A stretch of 64,000 bases of DNA from positions 62,001-126,000 of the forward strand of contig JADJPR010000010.1 in NCBI GenBank assembly GCA_016713135.1, written 5' to 3'. Of this stretch, positions 8,150-17,436 are shown piece by piece. The first letter of the stretch is position 1. The number at the start of each line of letters is the position of its first letter. Position numbers and translations under genes: made by a program. The notes beneath the pieces were generated by a model. The model had not been told where the DNA came from, did not search any database, and saw nothing but the letters and a program-made list of their open reading frames with translations. This stretch comes from Rhodanobacteraceae bacterium. GTDB lineage: Bacteria; Pseudomonadota; Gammaproteobacteria; Xanthomonadales; SZUA-5.

Positions 8150-9643
8150 TCACCTGACCTGGAAAAAGCGCAGCCCGGCCTCCGCCGAGTGCAGCCAGCC
8201 GAGCGGCAGGCAGGTGATCGCCAGCAGGCCGAGGACGTAGTGCGAGGCCAGGATCGGCAGCCAGCTGCGGTGGCGGTGGTAACTGGCGATCCAGCGCCCG
8301 CCGATCAGCCAGGTCAGGCACATCAGGGTGAAGTTCGGCGCGTGTGCGAGCGCGAACAGGGCGGTCGCCAGGGTGGCGCCGTGCGCGCCGGCCAGCCGCC
8401 GCGACTGCGGAAGCAGGAAACCGAGCAAGAGCGCCTGCTGCAGCAGCACGAAGGGGATGTACAGGGTGACCCGCTCCAGGCCGGGTGCTTGCCAGTGTCC
8501 CAGCCCTCCTGCGATCAGCAGCAAGGCGAGCGCAGCGGGCAGCGAGTATCCCGCGACCGCGCGCCAAGCGGCCGCCGTGCCGGCCCACTGAGAACCTCCG
8601 ACGCGCAGCCCGGACAGCTGGAAGGCGAGAGCAACGCTGAGCCAGGTCAGCGCGGTGGGCGAGGGCTGCTCAGCCAGACCCAGGCCCAAGGTCAGCGCCA
8701 GCAGCGGCGCGTGTCCAAGCAGCAGTTCGATGGCAGCGTCGCCGCGACGATGCGTGCGACGGCGCAGGCGCCAGGCCAGCGCCAGCCCCGCGTAAACCGC
8801 CACACTGATCCAACCGGGCGACCAGCCGTCGGGCACCTGTGCCGACGCGGTCGACCCGGCATCCGGCACGCCGCGCCACGCCGGCCAGAACAGCACTTCG
8901 GCGTCCAGCGCGCGCAAGCGCTCGCGCAGTTCGAGGCTGCGTTCTGGTGTGGCACTGCCGACATCGAGCAGCACGCCGAGGCGGGCTGGCCGGTCGATGC
9001 CACCGCCGTCGAGCATCTGCTGGGCGGTCCCGGTGTCGACCCACTCGATCGCTGCCGTGGGCCTGCCCGATGGGGCTTCGAGGAAGCGCAGATGGTCCAG
9101 GGCGACCTCGAGACCCGGTGCGCCGGACAAGTACAAGCGGAACTCGCCGACGCGGCCGCTGGTGCCGCCCCAGTGCCCCCGTTGGCCACCGGAATGGGCT
9201 ACCCAGTCCAGATCCGACAGTTGTGCATGCAACACGTTCCACCCTGGCGCCAGCTCGAGCCGCTGGGTCCATTGCCGTAACTGGCCAGGCTCATCGAAGA
9301 TCAGCGACAGCGTGGCTCGGGCGCTGACTTCTAGGCGCAGGTGCAGTGCCCGGAAGCGCCGTGCATCCAGCGCGAGGCCGCGCAGATTCAGGCGCACATT
9401 GCCGCGTCCGTCGGGCAGCCGCGCGCGCACCACGCCGGGTTCCTCGGGCAGCATCGAGGCGTTGTCGATGGCGCCGCCGATCAGGTCGCGGGCGCGGTCG
9501 AATTCGAAGCCCAGTCGGCTTTCACCGCGCGCTGCGCGCGCAATTTCGGCGCTGCCTTGCGCCATCAGGAAGTGATCCAGCGCGCATTGGGCGATCAGCC
9601 AGGCGGCCGCCGCAAACAGCAGCGCGCCGAGCAGGTGCCGCAT
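8150..9643 (-). CDS. Membrane protein with CPBP-like (Abi) C-terminal domain and large periplasmic N-terminal region
   Basis: 497 residues from ATG 9643, which overlaps the phhB stop by one base (TGATG), so translation is probably coupled. One transmembrane helix near residues 3-20 is followed by about 270 periplasmic residues resembling a carbohydrate-binding-like beta sandwich (LHLRLEVSARATLSLIF, WNVLHAQLSDLDW). Then come about seven further hydrophobic helices. The last four resemble a CPBP glutamic-type protease: YIPFVLLQQALLLGFLLPQSR, TALFALAHAPNF and ASHYVLG. The expected first motif EExxxR is changed to QQxxxx, so catalytic function is doubtful, although the FxxxH and HxxxN-like positions are kept. 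The substrate is unknown. Confidence 0.6.
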   Translation of the reverse strand: MRHLLGALLFAAAAWLIAQCALDHFLMAQGSAEIARAARGESRLGFEFDRARDLIGGAIDNASMLPEEPGVVRARLPDGRGNVRLNLRGLALDARRFRALHLRLEVSARATLSLIFDEPGQLRQWTQRLELAPGWNVLHAQLSDLDWVAHSGGQRGHWGGTSGRVGEFRLYLSGAPGLEVALDHLRFLEAPSGRPTAAIEWVDTGTAQQMLDGGGIDRPARLGVLLDVGSATPERSLELRERLRALDAEVLFWPAWRGVPDAGSTASAQVPDGWSPGWISVAVYAGLALAWRLRRRTHRRGDAAIELLLGHAPLLALTLGLGLAEQPSPTALTWLSVALAFQLSGLRVGGSQWAGTAAAWRAVAGYSLPAALALLLIAGGLGHWQAPGLERVTLYIPFVLLQQALLLGFLLPQSRRLAGAHGATLATALFALAHAPNFTLMCLTWLIGGRWIASYHRHRSWLPILASHYVLGLLAITCLPLGWLHSAEAGLRFFQVR

Positions 9644-9990
9644 CAGCGCGCGGCCTGGGCAGCGTGCAGGCGGTCGGCCTTTGCGGCGCAGATAAAGTCG
9701 TTCAGCGACAACCCGCCGACGTCGTGGGTGTTGAAATGCACCACGCAGCGGCCATAACCCACCTCCAGGTCGGGATGGTGGTCCTCGGCCTCGGCGATGT
9801 CGGCAAGTGCGTTGACGAAGGCGACCGCGGCAAGAAAATCGGCGAACTTGTAGTGCCGCGAGATCGAATTGCCGTCGCTGCGCAGGGTCCAATGAGGCAG
9901 TTCGGAGAGCAAGCGCTGCACCTCCGGATGCGGCAGGCGGTGCGCCTCTCCGCGACGTGGTACGCAATGCTGGTCGGACAAAGGCGTCAT
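9643..9990 (-). CDS. phhB: 4a-hydroxytetrahydrobiopterin dehydratase (pterin-4-alpha-carbinolamine dehydratase)
   Basis: Recycles the pterin cofactor of phenylalanine hydroxylase by dehydrating 4a-hydroxytetrahydrobiopterin. 115 residues from ATG 9990, the family's usual size. The signature block is AEDHHPDLEVGYGRCVVHF followed by NTHDVGGLSLNDF, containing the catalytic histidines. The start precedes MTPLSDQHC, typical of the family. It is the first gene of a two-gene leftward unit with the CPBP-like gene; no phhA is in the window. Confidence 0.93.
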   Translation of the reverse strand: MTPLSDQHCVPRRGEAHRLPHPEVQRLLSELPHWTLRSDGNSISRHYKFADFLAAVAFVNALADIAEAEDHHPDLEVGYGRCVVHFNTHDVGGLSLNDFICAAKADRLHAAQAAR

Positions 9991-10062
9991 CGGCACACTC
10001 CGGAGTGGGTTCATTCCCTCGCTGGCATGATACAGAGCAGGCAACCAGAGACCTTCGCCCCC

Positions 10063-10649
10063 ATGATCGAACTCGGTGACAGCGCACGCGAATACTTCAG
10101 CAAGCTGATCGCGCAGCAGGGTGTGCCTGACCTCGGCATCCGCCTGCTGGCGATCAAGCCCGGAACCCCGGCGGGCGACTGCCGGCTGGAATTCTGCGAG
10201 GCGGCGATGCGCGCGATGACGACTACGTGATCGACTGCGCCGATTTCTCGATCTACGTCGACGCCGCCAGCGCGCCATGGCTGGACAACGTCAGCATCAG
10301 CTACGAGCAGCAGCGCGGCGGCGGCCAGTTGACCATCCGCGCGCCCAAGCTGAAAGGCCAGTTGCCCGGCGCCGAGGCCAGCCTGGTCGAGCGCGTGCGT
10401 TATGTGCTCGACACCGAGATCAACCCCGGCGTCGCTGGCCACGGCGGGCGCGTGAGCCTGGTCGAGGTCACCGCCGACGGCGAAGTGGTGCTGCAATTCG
10501 GCGGTGGCTGCCACGGCTGCGGCCAGGTCAGCGCCACCCTGCAGCACGGCGTGCTCAAGACCCTGCGCGAACGCATCCCCGAGGTCACCGCCGTGCGCGA
10601 CGTCACCGACCACGCCAGCGGCAAGAATCCGTATTTCCGCAAGGGGTGA
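10063..10649 (+). CDS. nfuA: Fe-S biogenesis protein NfuA, interrupted by a one-base frameshift
   Basis: Fe-S cluster carrier combining a degenerate A-type N-terminal domain and a C-terminal Nfu domain. The N-terminal part starts at ATG 10063 (MIELGDSAREYFSKLIAQQG, ...IRLLAIKPGTPAGDCRLEFCE) and is read in frame 1. From about 10201 the match continues in another frame (GDARDDDYVIDCADFSIYVD) to the stop at 10649. The Nfu domain carries the cluster-binding GGGCHGCGQV motif. Restoring one C near 10202 would give a continuous protein. The gene is essential-like in many relatives, so an assembly error is more likely than real decay. Confidence 0.85.
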
Positions 10650-10651
10650 CG

Positions 10652-10874
10652 GGCGGGTGTGGGTTGTTGGTGGGTTGGTGGCCGGTTGTGGTGGTGGTTG
10701 CGGGCAGCGGGGGAGGGCTTCAGCCGCGATCATTTGCTGGCGGCCGATGGGAAAGATGGCCGACAGAGTCGGCTCCCAAAGGCGTCGCGGATTGCGAGTT
10801 TCGCTGCCCACAACCCACAACCCACAACCCACAACCCACAACCCACAACCCACAACCCACAACCAGCCCACAAC
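10652..10874. repeat. GTGGGTT-word inverted repeat (family B, copy 1)
   Basis: The 5' arm (about 10655-10712) is rich in GTGGGTTGTTGGTGGGTTGG and GTGGTGGTTGCGGG. The 3' arm (10807-10874) has at least seven tandem CCCACAA units. It lies in the convergent gap between nfuA and the slp gene. The arms carry runs of GGG separated by 3-5 bases, a G-quadruplex-like pattern. No gene is seen. Confidence 0.85.
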
Positions 10875-11396
10875 CTACCGCTGCCGCCTGGGTCCCGGAT
10901 ACACGATCACCGGCCCCGGCAGCCACGGCCAGATGCCGAGGAACGGATCCTGGTGGATGCGGATGTCCTCGATGGCAGGACGTTCGGGCCACAGGAACAG
11001 GGTGTCGACGCGCAGCTGCGGCATGTCGTAGCTGTACTCGCCGATCTGCCGCTGTGCACGTGCTTCGACCCGTCCGGTCACGGTGACCTCGCGCCCCGGG
11101 ACAAACACGGCCGGATCGAGGAAACCGGACTTGCACGCACGGAAGCGGCCGATGTCGGCGTCGAGGTCGCGCGGGCGGGCGCGGGCGTCGAGGGGCATGC
11201 CGAGTACCTCCAGACAAGTTTCGTTGGCTGCGGGCAGCACATCGATCACGCGGCCGCCCCAGCGCAGATTGCCCGCAGGCTGGTCGGCGGCTTCCGGGGC
11301 GATCTCGGCGAATTCGCCGCGCAGCGGTTGCGGTGCGGTGGCGCAGCCGGCGAGCAGGGTCAGGCCGAGCGCGGAGGCGAGAGTCTTGCGATTCAT
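10875..11396 (-). CDS. Slp-family outer membrane lipoprotein
   Basis: 173 residues from ATG 11396. The signal peptide ends in the lipobox LLAGC, so the mature protein should be acylated and placed in the outer membrane. The Slp core is recognisable: NLRWGGRVIDVLPAANETCLEVLGMPLDARARP, FLDPAVFVPGREVTVTGRV and IGEYSYDMPQLRVDTLFLWP. Slp proteins (Slp, YeaY) are induced in stationary phase or stress in enterobacteria. It is separated from tgpA by 35 nt and is transcribed in the same direction. Confidence 0.88.
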   Translation of the reverse strand: MNRKTLASALGLTLLAGCATAPQPLRGEFAEIAPEAADQPAGNLRWGGRVIDVLPAANETCLEVLGMPLDARARPRDLDADIGRFRACKSGFLDPAVFVPGREVTVTGRVEARAQRQIGEYSYDMPQLRVDTLFLWPERPAIEDIRIHQDPFLGIWPWLPGPVIVYPGPRRQR

Positions 11397-11431
11397 GGCG
11401 GTTGCCGTCGGGATCCCGTACTTGCTCAATC

Positions 11432-13429
11432 CTAGCGCGGCTGGCTGCGCGATGCCGTGCGGAAAGCCTGAACCGCTTGGCGAAGCTGTGGCAAAGACTG
11501 GTCACCGGCGACGCCATAGCGCGAGGCTTCGTAGGCGGCGACCACTCGGGCGATCTGATTCGCCAGAGCCGGCAGCGCCCGTGACGCGCGCCGCCCCAGG
11601 TCGCCCGCGCCTTCGGCATGCCCCGCGCTGATGCCGTGACGGTTCAACTCGCGAACGAAGCGGCGGTAAAGGCCCAGCGCCGGATCGCCGGGCTGGCGCC
11701 GACGCTGCAGCCAGAAAATGCCTGCGGTCAGTGCACCGAACAGAGCCAGGCCGCCGCCGATCCAGGCGGCCATGTGGCGCCAGTCGGAAGGATCGAAGCC
11801 CAGTGCGGCGAACAGGCTCTGCTGGCGCAGGCTGTCGAAACGCACCATGTTGCGGTTCCACCAGGCCTGTACGGCATCCGCCCGGTCGCGCAGCGCGCGC
11901 AGCCACTCGGAGGTCACCGAAGGTATCCACCATCGATGCCGTTCCGGACCGATTGACGCGGTCCGGTGCGATGGCGCTGGTCGGGTCGATCCGGACCCAG
12001 GCATTGCCGCCGATCAGGATCTCGGCCCAGGCATGCGCATCGGAATTGCGGACCACCCAGTAATTGCCGATCAGGTTGTAAGGCCCCGCCAGGTAGCCGG
12101 TGACCACCCGCGCGGGGACGCCCGCGCTGCGCATCAGCACCACGAATGCCGCTGCGTAATGCTCGCAAAAGCCTTCGCGGGTCTCGAACAGGAATTCGTC
12201 CATGCGATGCGCGCCCACCAGTGGCGGCGGGCTCAGGGTGTAGGCGAAACCTTCGCTGCGGATGTGTGCGAGCGCGCGGTTGGCCAGTGCCGTCGGATTG
12301 TCGCCAAGCTCGCTGCGCCATCCTGCGCCGAGTTCGCGCGTGCGCGGATTCAGCCGGTCCGGCAACTGCAGGCCGAGCTGGCGCTGCAGCGAGGGGAAGG
12401 CGTCGAGCGGCACCGGCTGGTCCAGGCGCGACGCAGCGTCAAACACGTAGAGCGTACTCACCCGCTGGCTGCGGGTCTGACGGTGCCCTCCAGCGAACGG
12501 CTGGCATCGGCGGGAAAACCGGTCGCGAAGTCGAGGGTATGCAGCCAGCGGCGGTCGGTCGGTTCGAGCATGACCTGATAACGCACATCGCCGGGCGCGC
12601 CCGGCTGTGGCCCGATCTCGCGGCCGGTGGGGTCGTTGGGATTGGCCAGGCGCGGCTCGATTCGCCAGGTCTGGCCATCGAAGCTCCACAGCACCGGGCC
12701 GCGCCAGTACATCGAGCGCTTCGCCGGCGAGCCGTCGGGAAAGCTGACACGGAACACCGGGGTGTCGTCGGCGATCAGTTCGCTGATGCTGCCTGGACTC
12801 ATGGTGTCCGACAGGCCGGTGCGCGACTCCCACTGGTTCTCGCGGGTGCCCCAAAGCGGCTCCGACAGGCGCGGCACCGAGAGGAACAGGAACAAGGTCA
12901 AGGGCAGCACCACCGCCAGCAACAGCAGGAACTCGCGGCCGAGCGAGCCCAACTGCTGCGCCAGCCCGCCCCGGGTGCCCGGGGGCGCGGCAATCTCGTT
13001 CAGCGCCAGGAACACCAGCAGGGTCGGCAGCACCATGTACAGCGTGACGCCGATTCCCTCGTTGAACAGGAACTGCACGCTGACCAGGAACAACGAGACA
13101 GTCATGATCAACAGGCCGTCGCGGCGACGCTCGGATTCGATGAGCTTGAGGGCACTCAGGCCGACGAGTGCCGCGGTTCCTGCCTGTCGTGCAAACGGAT
13201 TGCCGAACTCGACCACCACCAGGCCGAGCACCATCATCAGCAGCGGCAGCTTGATCCACGCCGGCCAGGCGCGCGCATAGGCGCGCCGCTGCAGCCAGCG
13301 CGCCAGCACGATGGCGACCAGCGTTGCCGAGTACCAGCCAGGCAGCCACAACAGGTGTGCCGCCAGCGTCGCAGCGAAGGCCGCCAGCATCCAGTCGAAC
13401 TGGCGCGGTTCAAGGACCGGGGAGCGCAT
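11432..13429 (-). CDS. tgpA: TgpA-type transglutaminase-like membrane protein (DUF3488/DUF4129), two frameshifts
   Basis: Membrane protein with a periplasmic transglutaminase-like domain, regularly encoded after moxR and DUF58 genes. The N-terminal part from ATG 13429 carries about six transmembrane helices in frame to about 12461. The match then continues in a second frame (VSTLYVFDAASR, then the catalytic core with FLFETREGFCEHYAAAFVVL, GVPARVVTGYLAG, SDAHAWAEI and WVRIDPTSA, providing Cys, His and Asp), and from about 11921 in a third (TSEWLRALRDRADA, TM helix, DUF4129-like tail). Adding one G to the GGG at about 12461 and removing one T near 11921 restores the frame. I regard both as sequence errors, but a decayed gene is possible. 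It overlaps the DUF58 gene by 20 nt. Confidence 0.85.
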
Positions 13430-14419
13430 GCAGGGCAAGTGCCTTGAGTGCGCGCAGTCGGTGCGCGGGTCCGAGGTCCGGGCCCAGCGCAAGACCAGGC
13501 AGCATCAACCGATAGCGGATGCCGGCGCGTTCGGCTTCGAGCACCCAGCGGGTCAGGCGCGACAGCCGCTCCTCGAGTCCCAGGCCCTGGATCCGGGTCA
13601 GGTCGAATATGGTTTCGCGCGCCTGCGGCGCCTCCAGTTGCCGCACCAGCAGCTCACCGGTGCGCGCGCTGGCCTTCCATGCCACCATCCGCAGCGGATC
13701 GCCCGGCTGGTACTCGCGCAGCGAGCGCAAGTCCTCATCGCCAGGATCGGCGCCGCCGACGCGGCCGTGATCCGGGGTTTTCGGCAGCGGCGCAGGCGGA
13801 TTCTCGGCGCGCGGATACACCAGCACGCGCAGGTCCGAATGCAGCCAGCTCCAGGCGTAGAAGAGGCCGAATGGCCAGGTGGTCGAAATGCGCACCGGCT
13901 CCGGCGCATACCAGCCGCGGATGGCGGTGGGCAACGCGAACTCGACCTGGGTGGTGCTGCCGGGCGCGATCTCCACGTGGCGCTGCTCGCCGTCGAGCGA
14001 CAGGTCACGGCGAAGCGCGTGCGCGCGTCCTCGGCGCGCAGATGGAAACTGAGGTGCAGCGGATCGCCGGCGTGCACCGGATCGGCGCTGATCTGGACCA
14101 GGCTCAGGCGGTCCAGGTTGCGGAAGGTCTGCAGCATCGAGATTGCGCCCAGGCTGACCGCCAGCAGCCCGAACAGCAGCGCGCCATTGTTGTTGTAGTT
14201 CAGCGCGCCGGCGAGGATCGCCAGCATCATTGCCGCAAAGAACAGTCCGAAGCCGCTCGGCACGATGTAAACCCGGCGCTGGTTCAGCGTGATCGGCAGG
14301 CGCTCGTTGCGATGCCGCCGGGTCAGGTTGGGCAGGCGCCGGTCGAGCTCGCGCCAGGCCCGCTCGCGCCAGCCAGGGCGGGGCGCGCTGCTGCTTGCGA
14401 AGCGGCCCGGCGCAGCCAT
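13410..14419 (-). CDS. DUF58 domain membrane protein, one frameshift
   Basis: Partner of MoxR AAA ATPases; function in the envelope is not established. From ATG 14419 the N-terminal part has two adjacent transmembrane helices (VYIVPSGFGLFFAAMMLAIL and GALLFGLLAVSLGAISML) and a beta domain. Near 14006 the frame changes to the C-terminal part (DLSLDGEQRHVEIAPGSTTQ, IRGWYAPEPVRISTTWPFGLF). The DUF58 signature R-x-Y-x-P-G-D is present as REYQPGDPLRMVAWKASART. One base is probably missing at about 14006. It starts 8 nt after the moxR stop. Confidence 0.86.
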
Positions 14420-14427
14420 CGGTGCGC

Positions 14428-15375
14428 TCAGGGGATCGCCACCTGGGCGAGCACATCGCGCGCCACCGAGGTGCCGTCGCCGCTGGCGTCGGCGTTCAGC
14501 AGCAAGCGGTGGCGCGCCACGGCGACGAACACCGCCTGCAGGTCCTCGGGCAGCACATGGGTGCGACCGGCGAGCAGCGCGTGCGCGCGCGCCGCGCGCA
14601 GGAGTGCGATGCCGGCGCGCGGCGAGAGCCCGATGCGCACGCGGCGGTCGCTGCGGGTGGCGGCGATCAGCGCGTAGGCATAGTCGATCGCGGCCGGGCT
14701 TGCGTGCAGCGCGAGTGCCGCGTCGCGCAGTTGCGCCAGGCGCTCGCCGCTGAGCAAGGGCTTCAGGTCGCCGATCAGCGCGCGGCGCTCGCGCGCGCCG
14801 AGTAGCGCCTTTTCCGCCCGCTCGTCCGGATAGCCCAGGTTGAGCGAGAACATGAAGCGGTCGAGTTGCGACTCGGGCAGCGGGAAGGTGCCGCTCTGCT
14901 CCAGCGGGTTCTGCGTGGCGATCACCACGAAGGGCTCCGGCAGCCGGTGGCTGACGCCGTCCACCGTCACCTGCTGCTCGGCCATCGCTTCCAGCAGGGC
15001 GCTCTGCAACTTGGGCGTGGCGCGGTTGATCTCGTCCGCCAGCAGCATCTGCGCAAAGATCGGCCCGGGGTGGAAGTCGAAACGGCGCCGCTCGGGATCG
15101 AACACCGACACGCCGATCAGGTCGGCCGGCAGCAGGTCGGAGGTGAACTGGACGCGGCCGAACTTCAAGTCGAAGGCGGCTGCCAGCGCCTGCGCCAGGG
15201 TGGTCTTGCCCACGCCCGGCAGATCTTCCAGCAGCAAGTGACCGCCGGCCAGCAGGCACACCAGCGCCAGCCGGACCTCGTGCGCCTTGCCCAGCACCAC
15301 CGCGTTGACCTGGGTCTCGGCGGCGTGCAGCGGGGCGATCAGGTCCTTGGCTTGCGCGGCGGCGTCGGCGGGCAT
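14428..15375 (-). CDS. MoxR-family AAA+ ATPase
   Basis: Cytoplasmic chaperone-like ATPase of the MoxR group, 315 residues from ATG 15375. Visible are Walker A (EDLPGVGKTTLAQALA, near residue 50), Walker B (QMLLADEINRATPKLQSALLEAM), sensor 1 (VIATQNPLEQSGTFPLPESQ) and the sensor 2 region. It heads the moxR-DUF58-tgpA set that is widely conserved; MoxR proteins are thought to assist maturation of complexes containing their partner proteins. It is preceded by maf with a 17-nt gap. Confidence 0.93.
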   Translation of the reverse strand: MPADAAAQAKDLIAPLHAAETQVNAVVLGKAHEVRLALVCLLAGGHLLLEDLPGVGKTTLAQALAAAFDLKFGRVQFTSDLLPADLIGVSVFDPERRRFDFHPGPIFAQMLLADEINRATPKLQSALLEAMAEQQVTVDGVSHRLPEPFVVIATQNPLEQSGTFPLPESQLDRFMFSLNLGYPDERAEKALLGARERRALIGDLKPLLSGERLAQLRDAALALHASPAAIDYAYALIAATRSDRRVRIGLSPRAGIALLRAARAHALLAGRTHVLPEDLQAVFVAVARHRLLLNADASGDGTSVARDVLAQVAIP

Positions 15376-15392
15376 CGGTGGCTCCAGCAGGT

Positions 15393-15978
15393 TCAGGGTA
15401 GGACGATGCCGGCCGCGTCGAGCATCCGACACAACGCGATCAGCGGCAAGCCGATCAGGGCGCTCGGATCCTCGCTGCGGATCGCTTCGAACAAGGCGAT
15501 TCCGCGGCCCTCGACCTTGAAGCCACCAGCGCAGTCGAAGGCCGGTTCCGCGGCCACGTAGCGCGCAATCGCCCCGGCGGACAGCACGCGCATCGTGCAC
15601 ACGGTCAGGTCGAGGTGCACGCCGGCATTCCCGGTCACGGCATCGAGTATTGCGAGCGCAGTGTGAAAGCGAAGTTCCCGGCCGCTGCAGGACATCAGCT
15701 GCGCCTGCTGCGCATCGGCACTGCCGGGCTTGCCGAGCGCGCGGCCGGCGCATTCGGCGACCTGGTCGCTGCCGATCACCAGTGCGTCGGGATAATGCGG
15801 CGCGACCGCGCGGGCCTTGGCCAGCGCCAGGCGGGTGGCGGTGTCGCGCGGCAGTTCGCCTGCCAGCGGCGGACTCGTCGATCTCCGGCGTGCGGCACTC
15901 CACCGCCAGGCCCAGCCGCACGAGCTGTTCGCGGCGGTAGCGCGATCCGGACGCCAGGACCACCCGGCGCGGCGGCAT
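15393..15978 (-). CDS. maf: Maf/YceF-like nucleotide pyrophosphatase, one frameshift
   Basis: House-cleaning pyrophosphatase acting on modified or canonical nucleotides. From ATG 15978 the N-terminal signature LASGSRYRREQLVRLGL ... TPEIDES is read, then at about 15873 the match shifts frame to LAGELPRDTATRLALAKARA ... VIGSDQVAECAGRALGKPG and ends GLPLIALCRML. The conserved SDQ catalytic element is present. One extra G after DES near 15873 explains the shift, and 195 residues result when repaired. Its ATG overlaps the stop codon of the upstream gene by one base. Confidence 0.87.
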
Positions 15979-16484
15979 CAGTGCAGCGTCGGCGGCTTGG
16001 GCTCGCTGCCGCCGATGCCGTAGGCGCTCGCGATCAGCGCCGACACCGGATGCGACTCCGACGAGGCCGCCGCGAGTTCCTCGCCGGCCGCCTCCAGCTT
16101 GTCCATGTTTTCCGCCAGGGTGCGGCGCGAGCGTTCCATGTCTTCGCGCGTGCGCTTGAGCTGCGACAAGGGTGCGGTGTCGCCGTGGTCGCGCAGCCAC
16201 AGGCGCTGCTGCAGCAGATCGCGCAGGGCCTTCTGTACCAGGGGGTCGAGGTTCAGCGAGGCGAGCGCCTGGCTGGTGATGGTGCTGGGCAGGGTGGACA
16301 CCCAGCGGTGCATCGTCTGCATGCGCTCGCGGCAGGCGTGCAACTCGCGTTCGAGCGCGTCGGCGCTGTCCATGATGCGGTGCAGATGGTCCTGGCGCCG
16401 GCGCAGTTGCAGCAATCGCCACAGCAGCCAGACGACCACCAGCGTGGCCAAGGTCAGCGCGACGATCAGGCTCTTCAACAACAT
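15978..16484 (-). CDS. Hypothetical membrane-anchored coiled-coil protein
   Basis: 168 residues, not recognised. The start at ATG 16484 gives one N-terminal membrane helix (SLIVALTLATLVVVWLLWRL) followed by charged helical segments (residues about 30-150) with heptad-like leucines, then a short C-terminal tail. The topology suggests a cytoplasmic helical domain. It begins the leftward maf-moxR-DUF58-tgpA run, to which it is translationally coupled, and is divergent from yceD across a 158-nt gap. Confidence 0.6.
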   Translation of the reverse strand: MLLKSLIVALTLATLVVVWLLWRLLQLRRRQDHLHRIMDSADALERELHACRERMQTMHRWVSTLPSTITSQALASLNLDPLVQKALRDLLQQRLWLRDHGDTAPLSQLKRTREDMERSRRTLAENMDKLEAAGEELAAASSESHPVSALIASAYGIGGSEPKPPTLH

Positions 16485-16642
16485 GCGGGGCTTCCGTCGA
16501 TCGACTGGCCGATTATGCAGCCTGCCTCGGACGACGTTGAGGAATCGTCGAGGCGGTCGCAATCCGGAAACCTGGCGAGCTCTGAACGAAAACCGGCCAG
16601 CAGATTGACACTGGCGGCGGACCCGCCTACGATTCCGCGGCT

Positions 16643-17149
16643 ATGCATGCGCCATTGCCCGAGCGGATAGATGTCGAACGCGCGGTGGCGACCGGGCGTG
16701 TGTATGCCGGCAGCGTTCCGCTGTCGGCGATGCCGCGCCTGACCAGCCTGCTGGCGGACGATCGCGGCGAGGTGAGGTACCAGTTGCAGTTCGGTCGCAA
16801 CGCGATCCACCAGAAGATGGTGGAGATGCACGCGGATACCGCCCTGCCGCTGATCTGCCAGGCCTCGCTCGAGCGCTTCGAGCTGCCGGTGCAGGTGCAG
16901 GCGCGGCTCGGTTTCGTCCGCGACGAGGCCGACGAGGCGGGACTGCCGGAAGGGTATGAGGCGGCGCTGACGGATGAGGGATTCGTCGACCCGCTGGCGC
17001 TGATCGAGGACGAGTTGATTTTGGCGGTGCCGGTGATTCCACGGAATCCCGATGTCGCAACGATGGAACCGGCGCCCGCGCCGGAGCTTGAGGCAGACGC
17101 AGAGCGGCCGAATCCATTCGCGGCGCTGGCGGGTCTGAAGCGCAAGTAG
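16643..17149 (+). CDS. yceD: YceD/DUF177 family protein (23S rRNA accumulation protein)
   Basis: 168 residues. The family features are the N-terminal LPERIDVERAVATGRVYAGSV, the central LPLICQASLERFELPVQVQ (the cysteine-containing core) and the acidic LIEDELILAVPVIPRNPD. YceD proteins are linked to 23S rRNA levels in E. coli and plants and are almost always upstream of rpmF, as here (37-nt gap). It ends in a proline/acid-rich tail before ALAGLKRK. Confidence 0.92.
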   Translation: MHAPLPERIDVERAVATGRVYAGSVPLSAMPRLTSLLADDRGEVRYQLQFGRNAIHQKMVEMHADTALPLICQASLERFELPVQVQARLGFVRDEADEAGLPEGYEAALTDEGFVDPLALIEDELILAVPVIPRNPDVATMEPAPAPELEADAERPNPFAALAGLKRK

Positions 17150-17186
17150 TACCCAGGGACGAATTTCAGGTTTACAGGAGTCAGAC

Positions 17187-17387
17187 ATGGCCGTTCAAAA
17201 GAGTCGCAAGACGCCCTCCACCCGCGGCATGCGCCGTTCGCACGATGCGCTGACGGCGCCGACGGTGTCCGTCGACCAGACCAGCGGCGAGAGCCACCTG
17301 CGCCATCACGTCACCAAGGACGGCTACTATCGTGGCCGCAAGGTGATCGACAGCAAGGTCGCCGAAGTCGAGACCAGCGAGGGCTGA
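17187..17387 (+). CDS. rpmF: 50S ribosomal protein L32
   Basis: 66 residues beginning MAVQKSRKTPSTRGMRRSHDA, the L32 hallmark; the tail DGYYRGRKVI is also typical. A good ribosome binding site (AGGAG at 17175-17179) precedes the ATG. The protein lacks the four zinc-binding cysteines seen in some L32 forms, so it is of the cysteine-free type. Confidence 0.97.
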   Translation: MAVQKSRKTPSTRGMRRSHDALTAPTVSVDQTSGESHLRHHVTKDGYYRGRKVIDSKVAEVETSEG

Positions 17388-17398
17388 TCGCCCGCGTC

Positions 17399-17415
17399 GG
17401 AGCCTTCGCGGCTCC
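17399..17415. terminator. Hairpin between rpmF and fabH
   Basis: GGAGCC (17399-17404) pairs with GGCTCC (17410-17415) around TTCGC. It lies 12 nt after the rpmF stop and about 20 nt before the fabH start. There is no U-tract, so it may attenuate or protect the 3' end of the ribosomal message rather than terminate fully. Confidence 0.45.
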
Positions 17416-17436
17416 GCCCCAACACGAGCGCCACTG

